From positions 1 to 5,014 of the forward strand of contig CAZLDQ010000323.1 in the NCBI GenBank assembly GCA_964558295.1: a DNA stretch of 5,014 nucleotides, read 5' to 3'. Position numbers and translations under genes: made by a program. Within the stretch, counting starts at the first letter, position 1; each line of letters begins with the position of its first letter. Positions 1 through 4,992 of the stretch are shown here, piece after piece. Origin of the DNA: JBDKTH01 sp964558295. Lineage in GTDB: Bacteria > Planctomycetota > Planctomycetia > Pirellulales > Thermoguttaceae. The notes under the pieces were generated by a model. It searched no databases, was not told the origin of the DNA, and saw only the letters and a list, made by a program, of their open reading frames with translations.

Positions 1-955
1 CCGCCGCGCGAGCTTGCTCGATCTTCTTGCCGCTCATGCTGCCCGAGCGATCGACGACAAAGACCACCGTTTTGGCCTGCGGTTTCTCGTGGCGGGCTTG
101 AATCTGGGGCGTGGCCAACAGGAGGAAGAAGCCGTCGTCGTGGGCTTGGGCTGGCCGGTAACTGAGCACCCGCGTGCTAACAGTCCCCGATCCCGTGTCG
201 TAGAACAAACGGAAATCGGTCGAAGGAATCTCCCGCTCGGCCGAAAAACTCACCGTGGCATGCTGATCGTCGGGCCGTTGGATCTTCACGGCATGGGTTG
301 GGCTGTAGACGTTCTTGATTGCTTCGTGACTCTCGATGGTTATGCGGATACCGATCTTCTCCACGGCGTCGGACGTGTATTGGGCCGTGCTCAGGGGGAA
401 GAGGAAATCGGTCAAGCCCTGGCGTTTGCGGCAGAGTTGGGAGTAACGCAGCGAGACGGTTCGCGATTGACCGGCGGGAACGGGAAACACGCTCGTCTTG
501 AACAGGCCCGTGCCCATCCATTCCAACAGCGCCGGATCGCGGTTCTTACGCACGATGTCTTCATACAGTTTGCGAGCCTCCTCGGCTTTCAGCAGCCGGG
601 CGGGATATTCTTTGCCGTCGACCAGGAGCGTCATCTGCTCGACGGCTCCCTCGTAGGGCAGGGGGAAGAGGAACGATACTTCCAATTGCCGGCTGCCCGG
701 GTTGGTGAATGTCTGTGAGACCTGCACCTGGGCCACCTGATCGACCAGCCGTGCCTGGACGTCGAGCTCCTTGATCTTGTAACTGGCCGGCGTTTCCGGC
801 CGGAGGATCGGACGTTCCGGGGGCCAGATCACGATCGGACGCGGCAGACGTACCGCCTGATTTGGGTCGACAACCACCAGAAAACCCAGTCCGAAGGCTG
901 GTGGCGGCAGCAGCACCGCCAGAATCGCGAGCAGACCGGTCAGCGCACGGGACAT
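1..955 (-). CDS. VIT and VWA domain protein, exported, 3' end outside the window
   Basis: I translated the minus strand from the ATG at 955-953; the frame stays open for 318 codons to the window edge, so the C-terminus is missing. Residues 1-22 look like a Sec signal peptide: Arg3, a Leu/Ala/Val core, and a likely cleavage site after Ala-Phe-Gly (20-22). Residues about 58-185 match a VIT (vault / inter-alpha-trypsin) domain, including FTNPGSRQLEVSFLFPLP and the KAEEARKLYEDIV and LLEWMGTGLFKTSVFPVPAG stretches. A VWA domain begins near 294; FVVDRSGSMSG carries the metal-binding MIDAS motif DxSxS (Asp302, Ser304, Ser306). VIT-VWA proteins are usually secreted or envelope-bound, with metal-dependent ligand binding by the VWA part. 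The ligand and the exact role are unknown. An AGGAG sits 9 nt before the start. No partner gene is visible because the neighbour on the right is divergent. Confidence 0.9.
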   Translation of the reverse strand, partial: MSRALTGLLAILAVLLPPPAFGLGFLVVVDPNQAVRLPRPIVIWPPERPILRPETPASYKIKELDVQARLVDQVAQVQVSQTFTNPGSRQLEVSFLFPLPYEGAVEQMTLLVDGKEYPARLLKAEEARKLYEDIVRKNRDPALLEWMGTGLFKTSVFPVPAGQSRTVSLRYSQLCRKRQGLTDFLFPLSTAQYTSDAVEKIGIRITIESHEAIKNVYSPTHAVKIQRPDDQHATVSFSAEREIPSTDFRLFYDTGSGTVSTRVLSYRPAQAHDDGFFLLLATPQIQARHEKPQAKTVVFVVDRSGSMSGKKIEQARAA

Positions 956-963
956 GATAGGTG

Positions 964-969
964 TCTCCT
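964..969 (-). promoter_or_regulatory. Ribosome binding site of the VIT-VWA gene
   Basis: On the minus strand the sequence reads CAGGAGACACCTATC then ATG. The GGAG core ends 9 nt before the start codon, a normal spacing that supports the chosen start. Confidence 0.7.
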
Positions 970-1023
970 GTCGATAGGCAGATTTACGAGTGGGTTGGAT
1001 GGATCCTCTGCAATCAGACGCGG

Positions 1024-1054
1024 TGGGGTGGGAAAAAGTTCCCTATGCACCCCA
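1024..1054. other. Bulged inverted repeat upstream of the VIT-VWA gene
   Basis: TGGGGTG (1024-1030) pairs perfectly with CACCCCA (1048-1054). Directly inside, GGAA (1031-1034) pairs with TTCC (1039-1042) around an AAAG loop, leaving a 5-nt bulge (CTATG, 1043-1047) on one arm. It lies about 70-100 nt before the VIT-VWA start. It could be an RNA hairpin in that gene's leader or a protein site in DNA. I see no convincing promoter hexamers beside it, so its role is open. Confidence 0.4.
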
Positions 1055-1199
1055 AGGACTATTCTGATCGGGGCCAGGCATGAGAATTGCGTCGACTGGG
1101 TGATCTGGAAAACCCTCTAGAAGCGTAAAGGGGACGCCTTATCCGAGGAATCGCGCGCTGCGATCCAAGGGGTTTGTCTTGCGATTGGCCGCCGATCGT

Positions 1200-1227
1200 T
1201 TGACCTTCGCCGGTCACTTGTTATGAT
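1200..1227 (+). promoter_or_regulatory. Sigma-70-like promoter of the ACT-domain gene
   Basis: TTGACC (1200-1205) and TATGAT (1222-1227) are separated by 16 nt; each hexamer matches the consensus at five of six positions. The expected start of transcription is about 1234, giving a leader of about 200 nt before the ATG at 1434. A perfect dyad covers the -35 box and part of the spacer, which suggests control at this promoter. This is read from sequence only; no transcript start is known. Confidence 0.65.
1201..1216. promoter_or_regulatory. Candidate operator, dyad TGACC-N6-GGTCA
   Basis: TGACC (1201-1205) and GGTCA (1212-1216) form a perfect inverted repeat of 5-bp arms with a 6-nt centre. This 16-bp layout fits a dimeric helix-turn-helix regulator. 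It overlaps five of the six -35 bases, so a bound protein would be expected to block RNA polymerase. No candidate regulator gene lies in the window. A 5-bp dyad can occur by chance; its place on the promoter is the main argument. Confidence 0.4.
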
Positions 1228-1433
1228 CGTACATGGGCCTACTGCGAGCATTTCGCTCAACCGACAGGCACCTCCAATCTCACCGCCCGGATAATGCATA
1301 TCCGAAGTGTTTTTTCAACACGTCTTGGGGTGGTACGCCGAAGCTGGTCGGCCAGTAGACGCCCGCCGCTTTTCTTTTTGAGTTCTGCGACGTTTCCTCA
1401 ATCACCTTTGGAAGGAACAAAAGGAGGAACGGG
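1228..1433 (+). other. Long 5' leader of the ACT gene with two tandem hairpins
   Basis: If transcription starts near 1234, the mRNA has a leader of about 200 nt. It contains CGGATA-ATGCA-TATCCG (1288-1304, 6-bp perfect stem) and, two bases later, GTGTT-TTTTC-AACAC (1307-1321, 5-bp perfect stem). I recognise no known riboswitch or T-box consensus, and no good leader peptide. The leader ends in a strong ribosome binding site. Confidence 0.4.
1421..1427 (+). promoter_or_regulatory. Strong ribosome binding site of the ACT gene
   Basis: AAGGAGG lies 6 nt before the ATG at 1434. It is a near-perfect anti-Shine-Dalgarno match, the best in the window, and fixes the start of the ACT gene. Confidence 0.8.
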
Positions 1434-1895
1434 ATGCAAACGGCCAAGCAACTCTCGGTGACTTTGGTCAACAAACCTGGTCGACTCGCCGCGATGTTAA
1501 CGGCCTTGAGCAAGGGAAAGGTGAATTTTCTCGCATTGGCTGTGATGGATTCGGGCGATCGCGGGATGATTCGCTTCGTGCCCGAGGATTTCGCCATGGC
1601 GAAGGAGGTTTTGGAGAAAAACAGTATTCGTTACGAGGCCAGCGATGTGCTCCTGGTGGAAATCCCCCGACAACCGGGGAGTTTCCGCAAGGTCTGTGAG
1701 CGGCTGGCGGCCGAGCATCTGAATATCGATTACGCCTACTATGCTTCTGGCGTCCCGACCGGGGCCAAAGGTGTCGGAATGGCCGTGATCCGGGTGAATG
1801 ATCTGACCAAGGCCCAACGGGTTTTGGGCGAGAAGAACGGCTCGACGGCCAAGGCCCGCCACCTGTCCATTCGCCGTCCGGTCTACGCCCGTTAG
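1434..1895 (+). CDS. Stand-alone tandem ACT-domain protein
   Basis: This 153-residue protein is essentially two ACT domains and nothing else. The first spans residues about 5-67, beginning KQLSVTLVNKPGRLAAML; the second spans about 71-135, beginning DVLLVEIPRQPGSFRKV. Each has the ACT hallmark after strand 1: a Pro-Gly (Gly16, Gly82) leading into helix 1, where small ligands, usually amino acids, bind at domain interfaces in known families. There is no catalytic domain, signal peptide or membrane segment, so it is probably a cytoplasmic sensor or regulatory subunit. The basic tail after residue 135 (KARHLSIRRPVYAR) is not ACT. The gene has its own promoter with a dyad and a long leader, so its expression may be controlled. 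Partner and ligand cannot be told from the neighbours, none of which make amino acids. Confidence 0.88.
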   Translation: MQTAKQLSVTLVNKPGRLAAMLTALSKGKVNFLALAVMDSGDRGMIRFVPEDFAMAKEVLEKNSIRYEASDVLLVEIPRQPGSFRKVCERLAAEHLNIDYAYYASGVPTGAKGVGMAVIRVNDLTKAQRVLGEKNGSTAKARHLSIRRPVYAR

Positions 1896-1901
1896 TTACC
1901 C

Positions 1902-1949
1902 CTCCATGGTGTGGGGGCACGAGAGAACTGACCTTGTGGCCCCGTGGAG
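1902..1949 (+). terminator. Possible hairpin downstream of the ACT gene
   Basis: CTCCAT (1902-1907) can pair with GTGGAG (1944-1949, one G-U). Inside, GGGGGCAC (1913-1920) pairs with GTGGCCCC (1936-1943) with one mismatch and a 15-nt loop; a 5-nt bulge lies on the 5' arm. It starts 7 bases after the ACT stop codon. No T-run follows, so it is not a typical intrinsic terminator. It may end or process the ACT transcript, or read-through may supply the lipoprotein gene. Confidence 0.3.
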
Positions 1950-2045
1950 TTCCTGGGAAACTACCGCGCCTGAGCCTAAAGGGGTTTTGACCAACAGAAC
2001 CTGGGTTCACCTTGTCTTTTGTACTTTCCGGACTTCTGCCCGGTC

Positions 2046-2049
2046 AAGG
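2046..2049 (+). promoter_or_regulatory. Ribosome binding site that fixes the lipoprotein start
   Basis: AAGG ends 6 nt before the ATG at 2056. Together with the signal sequence that begins at this codon, it argues against the longer in-frame start at 1906. Confidence 0.55.
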
Positions 2050-2055
2050 TCGCCG

Positions 2056-2787
2056 ATGCTTCGTTGGGTTGCCGTGTTATTTCTGCTGATCGTTGCCGGA
2101 TGCGCTGCCGATGTGGCGGGTCCGGTGCCGGTGTACCAGCCAACGACGGCGCCGGGTTTCCAGTCGGCCTCAACACTGCCTGCCGCCGCCGCTCCGGCGA
2201 TGCTGCCCGCGACGGCGCCAGGCATTTCCGTCACGGTTCCCCCGGCTCAGCCGGTCGTTGGGATGTGTCGAAGCCGGCTCTTTCTGCCGGGAACAAACTA
2301 CGAGGCGATCTGGGATGCCACGGTGGATGTGGTTGACGACTTCTTCGAGATTGACCAGGAAGAGCCTGTCCGTCTGCTGGGCAATATCCTTACCGAAGGC
2401 CGCATTCTCACCCGGGCGGAGATCGGCCCGACGATTTTTGAACCGTGGCGCCGTACTTCCGTCGGTTTGCAGCAACGGGTGGAAAGTACGCTCCAGTCGA
2501 TCCGCCGTTATGCGGAGATTCGGGTTTTGCCTGGTGAAAATGGGCTTTGGGTGGAAGTGGCCGTCTTTAAGGAGTTGGAAGACGTGGTTCAGCCTGAACA
2601 GGCTACCGCCGGAGCAGCCACATTTCGCAATGACAGCTCGTTAGTGCGCGTGGAAACGCCGATTGGGCAACAAGAGGTGCATCAGGGTTGGATTCCGATG
2701 GGCCGCGATGTTGCGTTGGAGCAGGAAATGCTTGGCGAACTTCAACTTCGTGTTGGCACAGCACCCCGGTTTGTCTCGGGGCTTTAA
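2056..2787 (+). CDS. Putative lipoprotein of a conserved family of unknown function
   Basis: The protein has 243 residues. MLRWVAVLFLLIVAGC is a lipoprotein signal: Arg3, a hydrophobic core, and a lipobox V-A-G-Cys16. Ala at +2, by the enterobacterial rule, favours the outer membrane. A Pro/Ala/Thr-rich flexible linker follows (about 17-68), then a globular domain (about 72-233) with YEAIWDATVDVVDDFF (82-97), LTEGRI (112-117), EPWRR (129-133), a helix VESTLQSIRRYAEI (142-155), VEVAVFKELEDV (166-177), TAGAATFRNDSS (184-195) and GWIPMGRD (211-218). I recall related sequences as hypothetical proteins in planctomycetes; no function is known to me. The frame is open upstream to 1906, but that 50-residue extension would bury the signal peptide, so I reject it. 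It lies 160 bases after the ACT gene; a shared transcript is possible but not shown. Confidence 0.85.
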   Translation: MLRWVAVLFLLIVAGCAADVAGPVPVYQPTTAPGFQSASTLPAAAAPAMLPATAPGISVTVPPAQPVVGMCRSRLFLPGTNYEAIWDATVDVVDDFFEIDQEEPVRLLGNILTEGRILTRAEIGPTIFEPWRRTSVGLQQRVESTLQSIRRYAEIRVLPGENGLWVEVAVFKELEDVVQPEQATAGAATFRNDSSLVRVETPIGQQEVHQGWIPMGRDVALEQEMLGELQLRVGTAPRFVSGL

Positions 2788-2879
2788 GGGGCGACTGTTG
2801 AAGCTCTCTTGTCCGAAAGGAGCGGCCAGGGGTTCTCTTTTTCCGTAGGTGAAGCGCGGAAAGGATTCTTCGGTCGCCG
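2788..2879. terminator. Convergent 3' region with a weak inverted repeat
   Basis: The lipoprotein and kinase genes end here tail to tail. TTTCCG (2840-2845) pairs with CGGAAA (2857-2862) around an 11-nt loop; two further T-G pairs extend it on the plus strand. A second small stem, CCCCG/CGGGG (2764-2768 and 2777-2781), lies at the very end of the lipoprotein gene. Neither is followed by a clear T-run, so termination here is plausible from position only. Confidence 0.3.
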
Positions 2880-3725
2880 CTAACCGGCTTCCACGGTCGA
2901 CGAGTCTGTCGTGCCCACGGGCGGTGTGACGATCGGCGTGGCCAGCGGAGTGCGTTGCGGAGCGGACTTCGCGGCGGTCGGTAGTTTCAGGGTAAACGCC
3001 GTTCCTTTGCCGACCGTGCTGTCCACGCGAATCCGCCCGTGATGGGCTTCAAGGATGTCGCGGCACAACGACAGCCCCAGCCCCGTGCCCCCTTTTCCGC
3101 TGGCGTCCGGGCCGGTCTTGGTTGTGTAGAAGGCGTCGAAGATTCGCGGCAGTCTTTCGGCGGGAATTCCGCAGCCGAAATCGCGGACCATGAGGTCTAC
3201 TGTGTCGTTTTCCTCATCATGGCTGATTTTGATGATCAGCCGCCCGCCGCCAGGCATGGCCTGCCGCGCATTGATCAGCAGGTTGAGTAGCACCTGCTGG
3301 ATTTGGTTGCCGTTGACCCGCACTTGGGGCACCGGCTTGAACTGCTTGTCGACGGTGATGCGGTACTTGTTCATCTCCCGTTCCAGCAGCACGAGCGTAT
3401 CTTCGACGAGTTGCACCAGATCGGTGGGCTCTTGCCCGGCGGCCCGATTGCGTGCAATTCCCAGGACACCGTTGGTGATCTTGGCGGCCCGGTTGGCGGC
3501 CGTCAGGATTTTTTCGAAGGCCTTGTCCCGCGAGGCAGTATCCTTATGGCGCATGCCGAGTTTTGCGTAGTTGATGATGGTCATCAACACGTTGTTGAAT
3601 TCGTGGGTTGTCGTACTGACTAACTCCCCCAAGGCGGTCAGCTTGACCGCCTGATGGAGTTGTTCCTTGAGGATCTCGACTTGCTGCTCCAGATTCAACC
3701 CGTCTACACTGCCGCCACTAGCCAC
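2880..3725 (-). CDS. Cytoplasmic sensor-less histidine kinase
   Basis: The protein has 281 residues and a GTG start (3725-3723), with GGAG 6 nt upstream. After a short N-terminal helix (about 10-35, likely coiled coil) comes the dimerisation/phosphoacceptor domain with H-box THEFNNVL; His41 is the expected phosphorylation site. The ATPase domain follows: N-box QVLLNLLINARQAM (Asn148, Asn152), G1 box DFGCG (182-186), F-box IFDAFYTTK (195-203) and G2 box GKGGTGLGLS (210-219). All key residues are present, so it should be active. There is no transmembrane segment, PAS, GAF or HAMP domain. A Pro/Thr/Ser-rich tail (about 250-281) looks disordered. No response regulator lies beside it, so it is an orphan; its input must come through a partner protein or a small ligand. 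It converges with the lipoprotein gene and diverges from the 86-residue gene. Confidence 0.92.
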   Translation of the reverse strand: MASGGSVDGLNLEQQVEILKEQLHQAVKLTALGELVSTTTHEFNNVLMTIINYAKLGMRHKDTASRDKAFEKILTAANRAAKITNGVLGIARNRAAGQEPTDLVQLVEDTLVLLEREMNKYRITVDKQFKPVPQVRVNGNQIQQVLLNLLINARQAMPGGGRLIIKISHDEENDTVDLMVRDFGCGIPAERLPRIFDAFYTTKTGPDASGKGGTGLGLSLCRDILEAHHGRIRVDSTVGKGTAFTLKLPTAAKSAPQRTPLATPIVTPPVGTTDSSTVEAG

Positions 3726-3731
3726 AGTTTG

Positions 3732-3735
3732 CTCC
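3732..3735 (-). promoter_or_regulatory. Ribosome binding site of the kinase gene
   Basis: The minus strand reads GGAGCAAACT then GTG, placing GGAG 6 nt before the start. This supports the unusual GTG start, since no ATG lies nearby in frame that would keep the H-box domain intact. Confidence 0.6.
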
Positions 3736-3918
3736 GTTTCTTTGCCGAAGTCTCTGAACCTACCAAACTCACTCGGGGTGCTAATCTCGCTGCGTTGCCA
3801 GGTCGAGGCTGTTCTCGCTGGCTTGCCGGAAGCCCGCGTCTTAACCCTAATCGGCCCAACGGCTTAAACGCCAGTTTGAGCTATCGACGAAGATGGCTCG
3901 GCAACTGTAACCGAAGCC

Positions 3919-3926
3919 GTTATAAT
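3919..3926. promoter_or_regulatory. Near-symmetrical -10 element between divergent genes
   Basis: The plus strand carries a perfect TATAAT (3921-3926); the overlapping minus strand reads TATAAC (3924-3919). The plus-strand element would start transcription near 3933, about 48 nt before the 86-residue gene. The minus-strand one would give the kinase gene a leader of about 190 nt. Neither direction has a good -35 box at 16-18 nt, so strength rests on the -10. The plus-strand call is the more secure; a bidirectional role is inference. Confidence 0.45.
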
Positions 3927-3980
3927 CGACCGCCCATTGTGGATGTTCAGCATGGACGCTGTTGGATTGGAGAAGCTGGG

Positions 3981-4241
3981 ATGCACACAGTGGAATTACT
4001 CGGCGAGGCAATCGCGTTGGCCGAACGCCTGGGGTATCGGATCCGTCAAGAGTGGCTCGGTGGCAACAGCGGCGGCGGCTGCGAGCTTAAGGGGCGCAAA
4101 TGGCTCTTTCTCGACTTGGCCCTCGGTCCGACGGACCAACTTGACCAAGTCCTCGACACCCTGCGCCGCGAGCCTGATATCTCGACCTTGCCCATGCCGC
4201 CTAAGTTGCGAGAGTTGCTTCTTCTGCGCCGGAGTGCGTGA
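3981..4241 (+). CDS. Small protein of unknown function, 86 residues
   Basis: The ATG at 3981 has GGAG 8 nt upstream and a TATAAT about 55 nt upstream. The protein is soluble, with no signal peptide or membrane segment. It has an N-terminal helix (about 3-18, ELLGEAIALAERLG), then a Gly-rich turn between aromatic strands (YRIRQEWLGGNSGGGCELKG, 19-38), the strand KWLFLDLAL (40-48), a second helix (about 51-63, TDQLDQVLDTLRR) and a C-terminal helix with a Leu run (75-82). Trp25, Gly31-33, Cys34 and Trp41 look like the features most likely to be conserved. I recall similar short proteins in planctomycetes but no function. The frame is open upstream to 3654, but that part overlaps the kinase gene antisense; an in-frame GTG at 3939 lacks a ribosome site. 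The gene converges on nadD with 27 bases between stops. Confidence 0.75.
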   Translation: MHTVELLGEAIALAERLGYRIRQEWLGGNSGGGCELKGRKWLFLDLALGPTDQLDQVLDTLRREPDISTLPMPPKLRELLLLRRSA

Positions 4242-4261
4242 AGCATGCCTTCGCTTCACGC
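4236..4261. terminator. Perfect 8-bp inverted repeat between convergent genes
   Basis: GCGTGAAG (4236-4243) and CTTCACGC (4254-4261) pair perfectly around a 10-nt loop. The left arm covers the stop codon of the 86-residue gene (4239-4241), and the right arm ends 7 bases before the nadD stop. Its place suggests a shared terminator working in both directions. No T-run follows on either strand, so it may instead be a 3' stabilising hairpin. Confidence 0.5.
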
Positions 4262-4268
4262 CCCGCGT

Positions 4269-4877
4269 CTAACGACGATACAACCCGTGGGCCTCGATAT
4301 ATTTTTCTACCGCCCGTGGGGTCTGATAGCGAATACTCAGTCCGGCGGCGACGCGGCGACGAATCTCGGTACTGTTCAGGCCGATCAGGGGCATTTCCAC
4401 GAGATATTGGCGGAATAGGTTGAGCCGGTCCGCAGAGACGAGTTTCGCCAAAAGATTATAGTTGAGTTCCCCCTCTCCAGGGCGGCGAACCGCTACGGGG
4501 ATTGCCAATTCACAAATCGTGGCTGCCTCGCGCCACGCCGGGAGATCATGGAGCATATCAGCGCCGACCAAGAGAAACAGCTCTCCGTCAGGGTATTCCT
4601 GCCGATAATGCCGAAGGGTATCTACCGTATAGCTTACCCCTCCCCGATCCACCTCATAGCGGCTCACCCCGAATGCTTCATGGCCCGCAACGGCTAACTG
4701 CAACATCTCGATCCGCTGCTCAGCCGCGGAAAGATCCCGATCCTGCGTATGCGGCGGCACCGAGGCTGGCAAGAACAGAACTCGATCCAGGCGTGCGTGT
4801 TCCCGACAATACTCTGCCAGCAGCAGATGTCCAAAATGCACGGGATCAAACGACCCCCCGAAGAGTCCTAGTCGCAT
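4269..4877 (-). CDS. nadD: Nicotinate-nucleotide adenylyltransferase
   Basis: The enzyme joins nicotinate mononucleotide and ATP to give nicotinate adenine dinucleotide, the step before NAD synthetase in NAD biosynthesis; it is cytoplasmic. At 202 residues it has normal family length. Nucleotidyltransferase signatures are complete: GGSFDPVHFGH (7-17) with the HxGH motif (His14, His17), PPH (41-43), the substrate-binding RGGVSYTVDTL stretch (78-88), GADML (105-109) with Trp115, and the C-terminal NSTEIR (168-173), the family's STxxR ATP-binding motif. The ATG at 4877-4875 is the only possible start: an in-frame TGA lies five codons upstream, with no other start between. The ribosome site is weak (GAGAG, 9 nt away). 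In many bacteria nadD sits beside rsfS or proA; here it is alone at this end, so its upstream neighbour is separated by a non-coding G-rich stretch. Confidence 0.97.
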   Translation of the reverse strand: MRLGLFGGSFDPVHFGHLLLAEYCREHARLDRVLFLPASVPPHTQDRDLSAAEQRIEMLQLAVAGHEAFGVSRYEVDRGGVSYTVDTLRHYRQEYPDGELFLLVGADMLHDLPAWREAATICELAIPVAVRRPGEGELNYNLLAKLVSADRLNLFRQYLVEMPLIGLNSTEIRRRVAAGLSIRYQTPRAVEKYIEAHGLYRR

Positions 4878-4933
4878 GGCACTTTGCTCTCAATGGTAGG
4901 AGGAAGCAGCCGATTGCGGTCATCGTAGCCGGG

Positions 4934-4954
4934 ATGGTGGATGGTGGATAGTGG
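4934..4954 (+). repeat. Three 7-bp tandem repeats, ATGGTGG type
   Basis: ATGGTGG (4934-4940), ATGGTGG (4941-4947) and ATAGTGG (4948-4954) lie head to tail; the third has one change. They run into the G-rich tract. Such arrays change length by slippage and may differ among strains. Confidence 0.7.
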
Positions 4955-4992
4955 GCGGGGGATGGGGGGTGGTAACGGGGCGCGGGAGAGGG
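4953..4992 (+). other. G-rich tract with quadruplex potential upstream of nadD
   Basis: Six runs of three or more G (4953-4955, 4957-4961, 4964-4969, 4977-4980, 4984-4986, 4990-4992) are separated by 1-7 nt, which meets the usual G-quadruplex pattern with runs to spare. The Gs are on the strand opposite to nadD mRNA, so a nadD transcript starting beyond here would carry the C-rich copy. It lies 76-115 nt before the nadD start. The rest of 4878-5014 holds no supported gene. Confidence 0.6.

Larger units (their letters stand above)
956..1199. other. Non-coding left part of the divergent intergenic region
   Basis: The space between the VIT-VWA start and the ACT promoter holds the bulged inverted repeat at 1024-1054 and no convincing gene. 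The short minus-strand open frame at 1117-1299 lacks recognisable features and crosses the ACT promoter. A promoter for the VIT-VWA gene must be in or near this stretch, but I could not pick a sigma-70-like pair with confidence. Confidence 0.5.

Noticed and set aside
14..718. A 234-codon plus-strand open frame opposite the VIT-VWA gene
   Set aside because: The minus strand clearly encodes VIT and VWA motifs with a signal peptide; the opposite frame has no recognisable domain and is a by-product of GC-rich codon use.
1200..1230. Direct repeat GATCGT (1194-1199 and 1225-1230) around the ACT promoter
   Set aside because: A 6-bp repeat at this spacing is easily due to chance, and the dyad between the copies is the stronger signal.
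1117..1299. A 60-codon minus-strand frame in the intergenic region
   Set aside because: No domain, no convincing ribosome site, and it runs across the ACT promoter and dyad.
1468..2010. Minus-strand frames of 180 and 121 codons opposite the ACT gene
   Set aside because: They are shadows of a well-supported double ACT protein; the translations are low in structure and lack motifs.
1906..2055. N-terminal extension of the lipoprotein to the ATG at 1906
   Set aside because: It would place 50 residues before a perfect lipoprotein signal, lacks a ribosome site at the proper distance, and overlaps the hairpin after the ACT gene.
2093..2644. A 183-codon plus-strand frame within the lipoprotein gene
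   Set aside because: Out-of-frame shadow, rich in Arg and Ser, with no motif; the lipoprotein frame is better supported.
3190..3623. Plus-strand frames opposite the kinase gene
   Set aside because: The kinase H, N, G1, F and G2 boxes leave no doubt about the coding strand.
3654..3980. Extension of the 86-residue protein upstream by 109 codons
   Set aside because: It would run antisense through the start of the kinase gene and across the -10 element; the ATG at 3981 has a good ribosome site.
4502..4951. A 149-codon plus-strand frame opposite nadD
   Set aside because: nadD on the minus strand has complete catalytic motifs; the opposite frame has none.
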